This document shows, one piece after another, positions 49,894 through 58,617 of a DNA stretch of 64,000 bases. The stretch is from Planctomycetota bacterium (GTDB lineage Bacteria; Planctomycetota; Phycisphaerae; Phycisphaerales; UBA1924). Each line of letters starts with the position of its first letter. Position 1 is the first letter of the stretch. The DNA lies in the NCBI GenBank assembly GCA_003696675.1, contig RFGH01000117.1, positions 78,890-142,889 of the forward strand, read 5' to 3'. A program made the position numbers and the translations under genes. The notes beneath the pieces were generated by a model, which saw only the letters and a program-made list of their open reading frames with translations, ran no database searches and had not been told where the DNA came from.

Positions 49894-50487
49894 TCACGCC
49901 GCCCGGCGCTGCTCCGCCGCCAGCCGCTCGTCGTACCGCGACCGCAGCTCCCGATCCCGCAGGATCGAGTACGCCTTCTGCAGCTCCGCGAAGCGGGTCG
50001 GGGCGTCGGGGTCCTGCGAGCGGTCAGGGTGACAGTACTTGGCCAGCTTGTGGTACGCCCGCCGGATGTCCTCCTGCGAGGCGTAGGGGGACAGCCCGAA
50101 GAGCTTGTACAGATCGGGATACTCAACGCGGACCCGCTCGGTCTCGTCGCCCAGCCCGGACGCAACGCCGGTGGCCGCGAAACGACGGAGGGCGTCGCGC
50201 TTGGGCGGGGTGATGCCGACGAACTCGACGCCCACCTCGGCCCGCTTGTGCATCCGCCCGGCCGGGCGGACCCAGCGGACGGTGGCCAGGAGCTGGATCT
50301 CCTCGGGGCCCTCGCCGAAAACATAGGTCTCGACATCCCCGACTCTGGGGGCGGTCTTCCACGGCACCAGCACCCGCATGCCCGAGCCGGACATGTCCAG
50401 CACCCGACCGGCGTGGCAGCTCATGCCGGTGGTCTCGAGCCGGGGCTCGACGCGGCTGTGGATCTGGTCGGGCGATTCGTGCGTCAT
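49894..50487 (-). CDS. PilZ domain - DnaJ (J) domain fusion protein
   Basis: PilZ motifs RVEPR and DMSGSG, ARWV-like VRWVRPAG..AEVGVEF; then DLYKLFGLSPYASQEDIRRAYHKLAKYCHPDRSQDPDAPTRFAELQKAYSILRDRELRSRYD with HPD. Confidence 0.85.
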   Translation of the reverse strand: MTHESPDQIHSRVEPRLETTGMSCHAGRVLDMSGSGMRVLVPWKTAPRVGDVETYVFGEGPEEIQLLATVRWVRPAGRMHKRAEVGVEFVGITPPKRDALRRFAATGVASGLGDETERVRVEYPDLYKLFGLSPYASQEDIRRAYHKLAKYCHPDRSQDPDAPTRFAELQKAYSILRDRELRSRYDERLAAEQRRAA

Positions 50488-50595
50488 GCCGGTCGCATCG
50501 GGCCGGGGCGGCGGCCGGTCGAGCCGCAAGGGTGGATCCCCCCCCGATGCCGGATTCACACCGGGATCGACCCGCATTCGCCCTACAATGCGTCG

Positions 50596-52116
50596 ATGAG
50601 CACGGCCGCCGGCAGCACGAACAGGTCCCAGAACGCAGCAGGCGTCCAGGCCCCGCCGCGGCTCGACCTCCGGGCGGCCACGGGCGGCGGGCTGTTCGAA
50701 TACGCCCCGGCCCCCGAGTCGGTCCGCCCCGCCATCGCCGACCGGTACGGGCTCTTCATCAACGGGCGGTTCACCGACCCGACCAGCAGCAAGCGGTTCA
50801 CCACGATCAACCCGGCCACCGAGGCCACCCTGAGCGAGGTGGCCGAGGCGAATGAGGCCGATGTCGACGCCGCCGTCCGGGCCGCCCGCGACGCCCTGCC
50901 CGCCTGGGCCGGTCTTCCCGGCAAGGAACGCGGCAAGTTCCTCTACCGCATCGCCCGGCGCCTCCAAGAGCGGGCCCGCGAGCTGGCGGTGCTCGAGACG
51001 ATGGACGGCGGCAAGCCGATCAAGGAATCCCGCGATGTCGACATCCCGCTCGCGGCGGCCCACTTCTTCCACCATGCGGGCTGGGCGGACAAGCTGCAAT
51101 ACGCCTTCCCCGGGCGGGAACCCCGTCCCGTGGGCGTGTGCGGCCAGATCATCCCGTGGAACTTCCCGCTGCTGATGGCCGCGTGGAAGATCGCACCGGC
51201 TTTGGCGTGCGGTAATACGGTGGTGCTCAAGCCCGCCGAGACCACGCCGCTGACGGCCCTGCGTCTGGCCGAGATCTGCGACGAGATCGGTTTGCCCCCC
51301 GGTGTCGTCAATATCGTCACTGGCGCGGGCGCGACCGGGGCCGCGATCGTCAACCACCCGGGCATCGACAAGATCGCCTTCACCGGCTCGACCGAGGTCG
51401 GCAAGATCATCGCCAAGGCCGTGGCCCCCACTCACAAGCGACTGACCCTCGAACTCGGCGGCAAGAGCGCGAACATCATCTTTGAGGACGCGAGCATCGA
51501 CCAGGCGGTCGAGGGCATCATCGAGGGGATCTACTTCAACCAGGGCCATGTTTGCTGCGCGGGGTCACGCCTGTTCGTGCAGGAGTCGGTACTCGACCGC
51601 GTGATCGGCAAGCTCAAGGACCGCATGAGCACGCTGCGCGTGGGCGATCCGCTCGACAAGAACACCGATGTGGGCGCGATCAACTCCAAGGCGCAGCTCG
51701 CGACCATCGGGAAGTATCTCGAGATCGGCTCCAAAGAAGGAGCCGAGCGGCACGACTGCGGCACGGCCGACCTGCCCGGCAAGGGCTACTTCTGCCGCCC
51801 CTGCTTCTTCACCGGCGTGCAGCCGAGCCACACCATCGCCCGGGAGGAGATCTTCGGACCGGTGCTGGCTGTGATGAGCTTCCGCACGCCCGAGGAGGCG
51901 ATCAGCAGGGCGAACAACACGCCGTACGGGCTGGCCGCGGGTGTGTGGACGGACAAGGGCAGCAAGATCTTCGACACGGCCCGCCGGCTGGACGCCGGGG
52001 TGGTCTGGCTGAACACCTACAACAAGTTCGACCCGACGAGCCCGTTCGGTGGGTTCAAGGAATCGGGCTTCGGCCGCGAGGGCGGGCGGCACGGGCTGCT
52101 GGCTTATCTGGCGTAA
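50596..52116 (+). CDS. Aldehyde dehydrogenase family protein
   Basis: NFPLLMAAWKIAPALACGNTVVLKPAETTPLTAL; LELGGKSANIIFEDA; NQGHVCCAGSRLFVQ. Confidence 0.93.
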   Translation: MSTAAGSTNRSQNAAGVQAPPRLDLRAATGGGLFEYAPAPESVRPAIADRYGLFINGRFTDPTSSKRFTTINPATEATLSEVAEANEADVDAAVRAARDALPAWAGLPGKERGKFLYRIARRLQERARELAVLETMDGGKPIKESRDVDIPLAAAHFFHHAGWADKLQYAFPGREPRPVGVCGQIIPWNFPLLMAAWKIAPALACGNTVVLKPAETTPLTALRLAEICDEIGLPPGVVNIVTGAGATGAAIVNHPGIDKIAFTGSTEVGKIIAKAVAPTHKRLTLELGGKSANIIFEDASIDQAVEGIIEGIYFNQGHVCCAGSRLFVQESVLDRVIGKLKDRMSTLRVGDPLDKNTDVGAINSKAQLATIGKYLEIGSKEGAERHDCGTADLPGKGYFCRPCFFTGVQPSHTIAREEIFGPVLAVMSFRTPEEAISRANNTPYGLAAGVWTDKGSKIFDTARRLDAGVVWLNTYNKFDPTSPFGGFKESGFGREGGRHGLLAYLA

Positions 52117-52141
52117 ACCACAAACCCCGGAGGGAGGTCGC

Positions 52142-52669
52142 ATGTCTTCCATGGATCACGGATCGAGTGTCATGCCGCCCGAGTACAAGGGCGAGTTCGT
52201 GGTCCGCGAGCTGACGCCAGAAGACAGGCCTTGGGTGCAGGGCGTGCTGCGCCGTTACTGGGCCTCTCTGGTGCAGGTCACACGCGGACGGAAGATCCAG
52301 GCCGATGAGCTGCCGGGCTTCGTCGCCATGCGCGACGGTGAAGAAGTCGGGCTGATCACCTACGAGATCGTGGGCGATCAGTGCGAGGTCGTGACCCACA
52401 ACTCGCTCGCCGGGCACGGCGGCATCGGCTCTTGTCTGCTCGCGGCCGTCCGCACCAAGGCTCGCGAGGCGGGCTGCAAACGGATGTGGCTGGTCACCAC
52501 CAACGACAACACCCCCGCGCTGCGGTTCTACCAACGCCGGGATTTCGATCTCGTGGCCATCCACCGCAACGCCGTGCAAGAAGCCCGGAAACTCAAACCA
52601 GAAATCCCTGATATCGGGCTTGACGGCATCCCGATCCGGCACGAGATCGAGATGGAGTACCGCCTCTGA
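52142..52669 (+). CDS. GNAT family N-acetyltransferase
   Basis: VVRELTPEDRPWVQGVL; GHGGIGSCLLAAVRTKAREAGCKRMWLVTTNDNTPALRFYQRRDF. Confidence 0.88.
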   Translation: MSSMDHGSSVMPPEYKGEFVVRELTPEDRPWVQGVLRRYWASLVQVTRGRKIQADELPGFVAMRDGEEVGLITYEIVGDQCEVVTHNSLAGHGGIGSCLLAAVRTKAREAGCKRMWLVTTNDNTPALRFYQRRDFDLVAIHRNAVQEARKLKPEIPDIGLDGIPIRHEIEMEYRL

Positions 52670-52688
52670 GCACCCGGACAGGACCGAC

Positions 52689-53537
52689 ATGAGCGAACGA
52701 CTCTCTATTACAAAGACATACAAGCTCTATATCGGAGGCAAGTTCCCGCGCACCGAGTCCGGGCGGACCACCGCGGTGACAGACGCCTCGAACACCCTCA
52801 TCGCCCATGTGTGCCACGCGTCGCGCAAGGACATCCGCGACGCCGTCGAAGCCGCCCAAAAGGCCCAGGAAGGCTGGGCCAACACGACGGCCTACCTCCG
52901 CGGCCAAATCCTGTACCGTCTCGCCGAGATGATGGAGGGCAAGCGGGCCGAGCTCGCGTCCGCGATCGTTGAGTGCGGCGAAGACGAGGTCGCCCGCGCC
53001 ATCGACCGCGTGGTCCATTTCGCGGGCTGGACCGACAAGTTCCCGATGATCGCCGGCGGCGCCAACCCCGTGGCGGGTCCCTATCACAACTTCACCGTTC
53101 CGTTCCCGGTCGGCGTCACCGGCGTGGTGTGCCCGGATGAACCGTCGCTGCTCGGTCTGATCACGCTCGTCGCCCCGGTGATCGCGATGGGCAACGCGTG
53201 CGTTGTGCTGGCGAGCGAGACCAACCCCATCCCCGCGATGGTTCTGGCCGAGGCGCTGGCGACCAGCGACCTGCCCGGCGGCGTGGTGAACATCCTCACC
53301 GGCTTCCGCGACGAGCTGTGTCCTCACCTTGCCGAGCACCGCGGGGTGATCGCCATCCACGCGGGCGGACTGACCGACGCCCAGCGGACCACGCTGCGCT
53401 TGGGCAGCGCGAACAACATGAAGCGGGTCACGATCCGCGAGCATCTGGACTACAAAAACGACGATGCGTGCGAGGGCCCGCGCTGGCTCGAGCCGTTCGT
53501 CGAGTTCAAGACGATCTGGCACCCCAGCGCGGTCTGA
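52689..53537 (+). CDS. Truncated aldehyde dehydrogenase-like protein lacking the catalytic Cys domain
   Basis: 283 aa: YKLYIGGKFPRTESGRT...APVIAMGNACVVLASETNPIPAMVLAEALATSDLPGGVVNILTG; no GQxCxA motif. Confidence 0.85.
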   Translation: MSERLSITKTYKLYIGGKFPRTESGRTTAVTDASNTLIAHVCHASRKDIRDAVEAAQKAQEGWANTTAYLRGQILYRLAEMMEGKRAELASAIVECGEDEVARAIDRVVHFAGWTDKFPMIAGGANPVAGPYHNFTVPFPVGVTGVVCPDEPSLLGLITLVAPVIAMGNACVVLASETNPIPAMVLAEALATSDLPGGVVNILTGFRDELCPHLAEHRGVIAIHAGGLTDAQRTTLRLGSANNMKRVTIREHLDYKNDDACEGPRWLEPFVEFKTIWHPSAV

Positions 53538-53549
53538 CGATGCGGGGCA

Positions 53550-54239
53550 TCAGGCCGGACCGGTCTTCTTCTGCAGCCCCTCGTCCATGACCAGCCGTGG
53601 CTGCCCGCCGGCGGGCTGATTCCTCCATGCGACCTCGAGCGAGATATCAAAGAGACGGGCGATCGACTGGAGCTGCCGCTCGATGGAGTCCCGGGCCTGG
53701 GCGATGTAGCGAGGATCGTTTTTCTCGAACAGCTGGGCCGCCTGCGTCTGGGCGGTGCGCATGAGCTCGCCCTGCCGCTCTGCGTTCATGTTGATCACAT
53801 CCAGCAGCCCCAGCACGCGCCCCTGCTGGATGTCATAGGGCTCGACATCCATCAGACGCAGCGATCCGACGATCGGGGGCAACTCGACGCGGAACCGCCC
53901 GTTGCCCAACTCGGTGACATCGCCCGGGCCGAGCGTGCCGAGATCGACCGAATACTGCTTCTCGAACTGGAAAATCATGGCCATCTTGGCCTGGCTGAGC
54001 AGGATCGGGGGCAGCCAGTTCCAGCCCTTGGTCGCGGTAGCGATCTCTTTGGCGTGGACCTCCAGCCCGATCAGCCGCCCCACCGCCCGCACCCGCTCGG
54101 TGAGCATGCGGATCTCGATCCGGTCGACATCCCCGCTCCGCCGACCCCGTCGGATCGCAAGGATGACCCAAGCCGTCACCGCGGCGCCGAGCACCCCGGC
54201 CAAACCGAGCACGATGATGAGCAGGACGAGTTCGTTCAC
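53550..54239 (-). CDS. DUF4230-like membrane-anchored protein
   Basis: N-terminal TM; LEVHAKEIATATKGWNWLP..QFEKQYSVDLGTLGPGDVTELGNGRFRVELPP. Confidence 0.55.
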   Translation of the reverse strand: MNELVLLIIVLGLAGVLGAAVTAWVILAIRRGRRSGDVDRIEIRMLTERVRAVGRLIGLEVHAKEIATATKGWNWLPPILLSQAKMAMIFQFEKQYSVDLGTLGPGDVTELGNGRFRVELPPIVGSLRLMDVEPYDIQQGRVLGLLDVINMNAERQGELMRTAQTQAAQLFEKNDPRYIAQARDSIERQLQSIARLFDISLEVAWRNQPAGGQPRLVMDEGLQKKTGPA

Positions 54240-54305
54240 GCGTGATTCTTGGCGACCGGCGGACCGGGGTTTCGGGGGGACCGGACAGGTCCGAAAATAT
54301 CGGCC

Positions 54306-54971
54306 TTAGGAGGCATCCCCGTCGATGTTCTCGGGCCGGCCGAGTTCGTACGAGCGAATCAGCAGATGCCCCCCCGCCGACACAAGCCCGATGCCGATAA
54401 CGCCGGCGAGCAGCCAGACGGCGATTCGCACCGCCTCGGCCCCGGGTGTTTCTCTGGGTGTGGACATCGGCAGCCCGGTCCCGAGCCTGGCAAGCCCTAC
54501 CACCGCAACAACCGGCAGGAGCATCGCGACGCCGACGAACACCAGACGCCAAGACCGGGGATTCCGAGCCCAGACCGCGACGGACGCGAGCAGCCCGATC
54601 AGGACCGCAGCCGCCAGCCTGGCAGCGAGCATGGGCTTGAGCAGGGGGGCGATATCCGCATTGGTGCCGAAGTTCGCCCGAATCTCAACGAACGCGAATA
54701 CGCCGCAGACAAGCACGGTGCCCCCGGCGCAGGCGAGCGCGAGCGCCCAGCCCTCACGGAAGCGGCCGAAGCCGGCCAGCACCCCTATCGCGCAGGCCCC
54801 GAGAACCAGCAGTTCGAACATGGTGGAGAACCACAGCGTCCGGTCGGCCCCCAGGACAGTCAGGTACAGAACCGGCAGGCAGGACAGCCCCACGATCAGG
54901 GACACCCCCACAGCCGCAAGCCGAAGAAATGCAGGCGGGGTCGGGAGGTGGATGGGTCGTTCGTTGCTCAC
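54306..54971 (-). CDS. Multi-TM hypothetical membrane protein
   Basis: Several hydrophobic segments (LRLAAVGVSLIVGLSCLPVLYL etc.); no family recognised. Confidence 0.55.
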   Translation of the reverse strand: MSNERPIHLPTPPAFLRLAAVGVSLIVGLSCLPVLYLTVLGADRTLWFSTMFELLVLGACAIGVLAGFGRFREGWALALACAGGTVLVCGVFAFVEIRANFGTNADIAPLLKPMLAARLAAAVLIGLLASVAVWARNPRSWRLVFVGVAMLLPVVAVVGLARLGTGLPMSTPRETPGAEAVRIAVWLLAGVIGIGLVSAGGHLLIRSYELGRPENIDGDAS

Positions 54972-55294
54972 GGGGGGCCCTTTCGACCGCTCTTTCGTCT
55001 GATTCTTGGCTCGGGTTCACGCGGTCGTCGAAGGAAGGCCCGAAAACCGGACCGGGCGGGGTCCGGCCAGCCCCCCGCTTCCGGGCACCAGCCCCCCCCA
55101 TTTCCGGGCATATGAAGGTCGAGTGCGGAAGGTGTCAGCGCGGTTGATGCGCTTTGGGCGCGGATCCCGCCGAATCGAGCGGCCGATCCCGCCGATCCTC
55201 GGAAGCCACGGCCCGGTGCTTTCGCTATGCATCGACGGAGGGGAGCCGTCCGGCCGATAGAAGAACCGGGATCAGACTCCCCGCGGAGGTAGCC

Positions 55295-58129
55295 ATGGGC
55301 GGCATTACCACAGGCGTTGGACTGTTCAGCGGCATCGACACCGGCTCGTTGATCGAGCAGCTGATCGCGTCGCAATCTCGACCGCAGATCCTGGCCAGCC
55401 AGCGGCTGGTGCAGCTGCAGAGCCAGAAGTCCGCCTATCTGGACCTCAACTCACGCCTGAACGCACTCAAGACCGCGGCAGCGGCGTTCCGCACAGGCAA
55501 TGCGTTCGATGTCAAGAAGGCTGTGTCGTCCAACGAGGATGTGCTGACCGCGACCGCAAGCGGCTCTGCGATCAACGGGACCTACAACTTCATCGTCGAC
55601 CGGCTTACCACGACCCAGCAGTTGCTCAGCCGCGGCTTTGCCGATCGTGACTCCACGGCGGTCGGGCTTTCGGCGCTGACCTTCGAGGGGGTCGAGGCCC
55701 GAATCGACCGGGATACGGCGCTGGCCGACCTCAACAACGGTGACGGGATCAACCGCGGCAAGATCAAACTCAACAATGTCGAAGTCGATTTATCGCGCGT
55801 CGAGACCGTGGGCGAACTGCTCGACGCGATCAACAACGCAGGCACCGGTGCCACCGCCTCTGTCAGCAACGGCTCGATCAAGCTCGAGGGCGTGACCAGC
55901 CTGAGCAATGTCACCGGTTACAATGTGCTCTCGTCCATTGGGCTGGACGGAACCGTCAGCTCCACCATGATCGGCTCGGTGATCTACGGGCTTGGGACAA
56001 ACACGGCGCTCTCGACTCTGAACGATGGACGAGGGGTCGGCGTGCGGGATGTGACCGGCGAAGGCGTCTTCGACTTCAATATCACGGTTGACGGGACCGT
56101 CGTGGGCGTTCGCATCGGCGAGATCCAGGAAATCAATGACGACGATGATCTGGTTACCATCGAGGGCGCGGCTTCGAGCACCGGGCAGGTCATCGAGCGG
56201 ATCAATGACGCGCTGGCTGCCGCCGGTTTCACAGATGTCACCGCTTCGATCGACGAGGCGAACGGCCGAATCGTGATCAACAATGCGGCAGGTCGATCGA
56301 TCGAGATCACTGACATCACGACCGGTTCGACCACAGCCCGCACCGCGACCGATCTCGGCATCGCGACTTCCGGGCCGGTGACCGATACGGCCATCAACGG
56401 GCGCCGCGTGCTCGCCGGGCTCAACACGACGCTGCTCTCGAGCATCAACGGCGGTCGCGGCCTGGACGGTGCGGTTGACCCCATCACCTTCGAGACCGCC
56501 AGCGGCGCCTCGATCGCGATCGATATCAGTTCCGCCACCACCCTCAGCGAGGTGATCGACCTGATCAACAACGATCCCGCCAATGATGACGGGCTCGGCA
56601 ACCGGCTTGTTACCGCCACGCTGAACAGCAAGGGCAACGGCATCTCGATATCGGACAACACCACCGGCGTCAACGATCTGGTGATCTCGGGGGATACCGC
56701 CGCGGCGCTCGGGATTGATGGCACCTTTGCGGACAACGCCACCGACGGGTCGAATCTGCAACTGGCCTACATCGGTACCGCGACGCTGCTGGCGAACCTC
56801 AACAACGGCGAGGGCATCGGCACGGGCACATTCCGCATCACCGACTCGTTTTCAGAGTCCGCCGAGATCACAATAAACGAGAACGACAAGACCCTTGGGG
56901 ATGTGATCCGCAAGATCAACTCCGCGGGTCTTTCGATCCAGGCACGCCTGAACGATACAGGCGACGGCCTGCTGATCGAGGAGGTCGGGGCCACCCCGGG
57001 CGGTGCGAAGATCAAAATCGAAGACACTTCCGGCGGCGTCGCGAAGAACCTCCGCATCGCCGGCGAGGCTTCGGGAACCGACGCCGAAAACTTCATCGAC
57101 GGCTCCTATGAGATCACGGTTGAGTTTGACCCGACCGACACGCTCCAAGATATCGTGCGGGCGATCAATGATGCCGCCCCGGGCGTCCGGGCGTCGATCA
57201 TCAACGACGGTGCCGGAGCCAATCCCTTCCGAATGAGCATCGTCTCGGCCCAGTCCGGGCGGGACGGCCGGTTCATCATCGACACCGGCGGCTTCGATCT
57301 CGGCCTGAACACGCTCGAGGAGGGTCAGAACGCCCGGATTTTCTACGGCTCGACCGACCCCGCCAGGGGGGTGCTCCTCTCGAACAACACCAACTCGTTC
57401 GACGGTGTAATCGAGGGTGTCTCTCTTGATATCAACCGTGTGTCGGATGATCCCGTTACGATCTCGATCACGACCGACAGCGAATCGATCGAGAAGAAGA
57501 TCGAGGCGTTCGTCTCCGCCTTCAACACGGTGATCGACCGGATCGACTTCCAAACCCGCTACAACGATGAAACCAAGGAACGCGGCCCGCTGCTGGGTGA
57601 CGGCACCGCGATCGCGATCCGGTCGCGTCTGTTCGAGGCGATCCGGGCTTCGAACGATGGCTTCAACGACACCTTCGATCGTCTGGCACAAGTCGGCATC
57701 ACAGTCGGCGAGGGAAGCAAGCTTGAGTTCGACAGCGAGAAGTTCGCCGCGGCCTACGCCCAGGACCCCGGCGCGGTCGAGGACCTGTTCACCCGTCGCG
57801 ACATCGCGGAGCGAAACGACGACCCGGACGGCGACGGAATCATCATCAATGACCCGGACGCGGAGCTTGAGTTCTCGGCACTCGGTGTGATCCCGCAACT
57901 CGAGGAGCTGATTGACGACTATACCTCCACGATCAACGGCACCCTGCAGAACCGGTCGAACGCCATCGATAACCAGATCGAGCTGCAGCGGGCTCGGATC
58001 GATTCGCTCCAGAAGAGCCTCGATGCCAAGCGGGCGATCCTGGAGCGGCAGTTTCTGGCCATGGAGCAGGCGATCGCCCAGTTCCAGACGCAGGGGTCGG
58101 CCCTGTCGCAAATTCAACTCATCGGCTGA
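55295..58129 (+). CDS. fliD: Flagellar hook-associated protein FliD (enlarged, four internal repeats)
   Basis: N-term GLFSGIDTGSLIEQLIASQSRP; C-term DSLQKSLDAKRAILERQFLAMEQAIAQFQTQGSALSQIQ; SD ggaggtagcc; followed by fliS. Confidence 0.92.
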   Translation: MGGITTGVGLFSGIDTGSLIEQLIASQSRPQILASQRLVQLQSQKSAYLDLNSRLNALKTAAAAFRTGNAFDVKKAVSSNEDVLTATASGSAINGTYNFIVDRLTTTQQLLSRGFADRDSTAVGLSALTFEGVEARIDRDTALADLNNGDGINRGKIKLNNVEVDLSRVETVGELLDAINNAGTGATASVSNGSIKLEGVTSLSNVTGYNVLSSIGLDGTVSSTMIGSVIYGLGTNTALSTLNDGRGVGVRDVTGEGVFDFNITVDGTVVGVRIGEIQEINDDDDLVTIEGAASSTGQVIERINDALAAAGFTDVTASIDEANGRIVINNAAGRSIEITDITTGSTTARTATDLGIATSGPVTDTAINGRRVLAGLNTTLLSSINGGRGLDGAVDPITFETASGASIAIDISSATTLSEVIDLINNDPANDDGLGNRLVTATLNSKGNGISISDNTTGVNDLVISGDTAAALGIDGTFADNATDGSNLQLAYIGTATLLANLNNGEGIGTGTFRITDSFSESAEITINENDKTLGDVIRKINSAGLSIQARLNDTGDGLLIEEVGATPGGAKIKIEDTSGGVAKNLRIAGEASGTDAENFIDGSYEITVEFDPTDTLQDIVRAINDAAPGVRASIINDGAGANPFRMSIVSAQSGRDGRFIIDTGGFDLGLNTLEEGQNARIFYGSTDPARGVLLSNNTNSFDGVIEGVSLDINRVSDDPVTISITTDSESIEKKIEAFVSAFNTVIDRIDFQTRYNDETKERGPLLGDGTAIAIRSRLFEAIRASNDGFNDTFDRLAQVGITVGEGSKLEFDSEKFAAAYAQDPGAVEDLFTRRDIAERNDDPDGDGIIINDPDAELEFSALGVIPQLEELIDDYTSTINGTLQNRSNAIDNQIELQRARIDSLQKSLDAKRAILERQFLAMEQAIAQFQTQGSALSQIQLIG

Positions 58130-58173
58130 GCACCGGCTGAAGTCGCCCCCCACACGGACCGATAGCTCTGGCG

Positions 58174-58608
58174 ATGACTCCCAACGAGACCACCACCGCG
58201 TATCTCCGTTCCAAGGTCATGAGCGCCTCGCCAGAGGAGCTTCGGCTGATGCTGCTCGATGGGGCGATCCGGTTCGCCCGCCAGGCCGAGGACGGCCTGC
58301 AGAATCGCAACTTCGAGCACACCTACGCCGGGTTCACCCAGTGCCGGGCCATCGTGCTCGAGCTGGCCAACAGCATCCGCACCGAGCAGATCCCCGAGTT
58401 CGGCAGCAAGCTGCAGAGCCTGTACCACTTCATGTACTCCGAGCTCGTCGCCGCCAGCCACGAGAAGGATGTCCAGCGGCTGCGTCAGGTGATCGAACTG
58501 CTCGAGTATGAACGGGAGACTTGGGTACTCGCGATGGATCGCGCCGCGCAGGAGCGGGCCGGGGCTGAGCCCAAGCCGGCCGCCCGTGCCATCAGCTGCC
58601 AGGCCTGA
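58174..58608 (+). CDS. fliS: Flagellin export chaperone FliS
   Basis: VMSASPEELRLMLLDGAIRFARQAEDGL. Confidence 0.92.
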   Translation: MTPNETTTAYLRSKVMSASPEELRLMLLDGAIRFARQAEDGLQNRNFEHTYAGFTQCRAIVLELANSIRTEQIPEFGSKLQSLYHFMYSELVAASHEKDVQRLRQVIELLEYERETWVLAMDRAAQERAGAEPKPAARAISCQA

Positions 58609-58617
58609 TACGCCGAA

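Noticed and set aside
50596-53537. deoC/ALDH/ALDH-like region as a bacterial microcompartment locus
   Set aside because: No BMC shell-protein genes in the window and no encapsulation peptide recognised
56852-58153. 433-aa ORF antisense to fliD
   Set aside because: Shadow ORF of fliD
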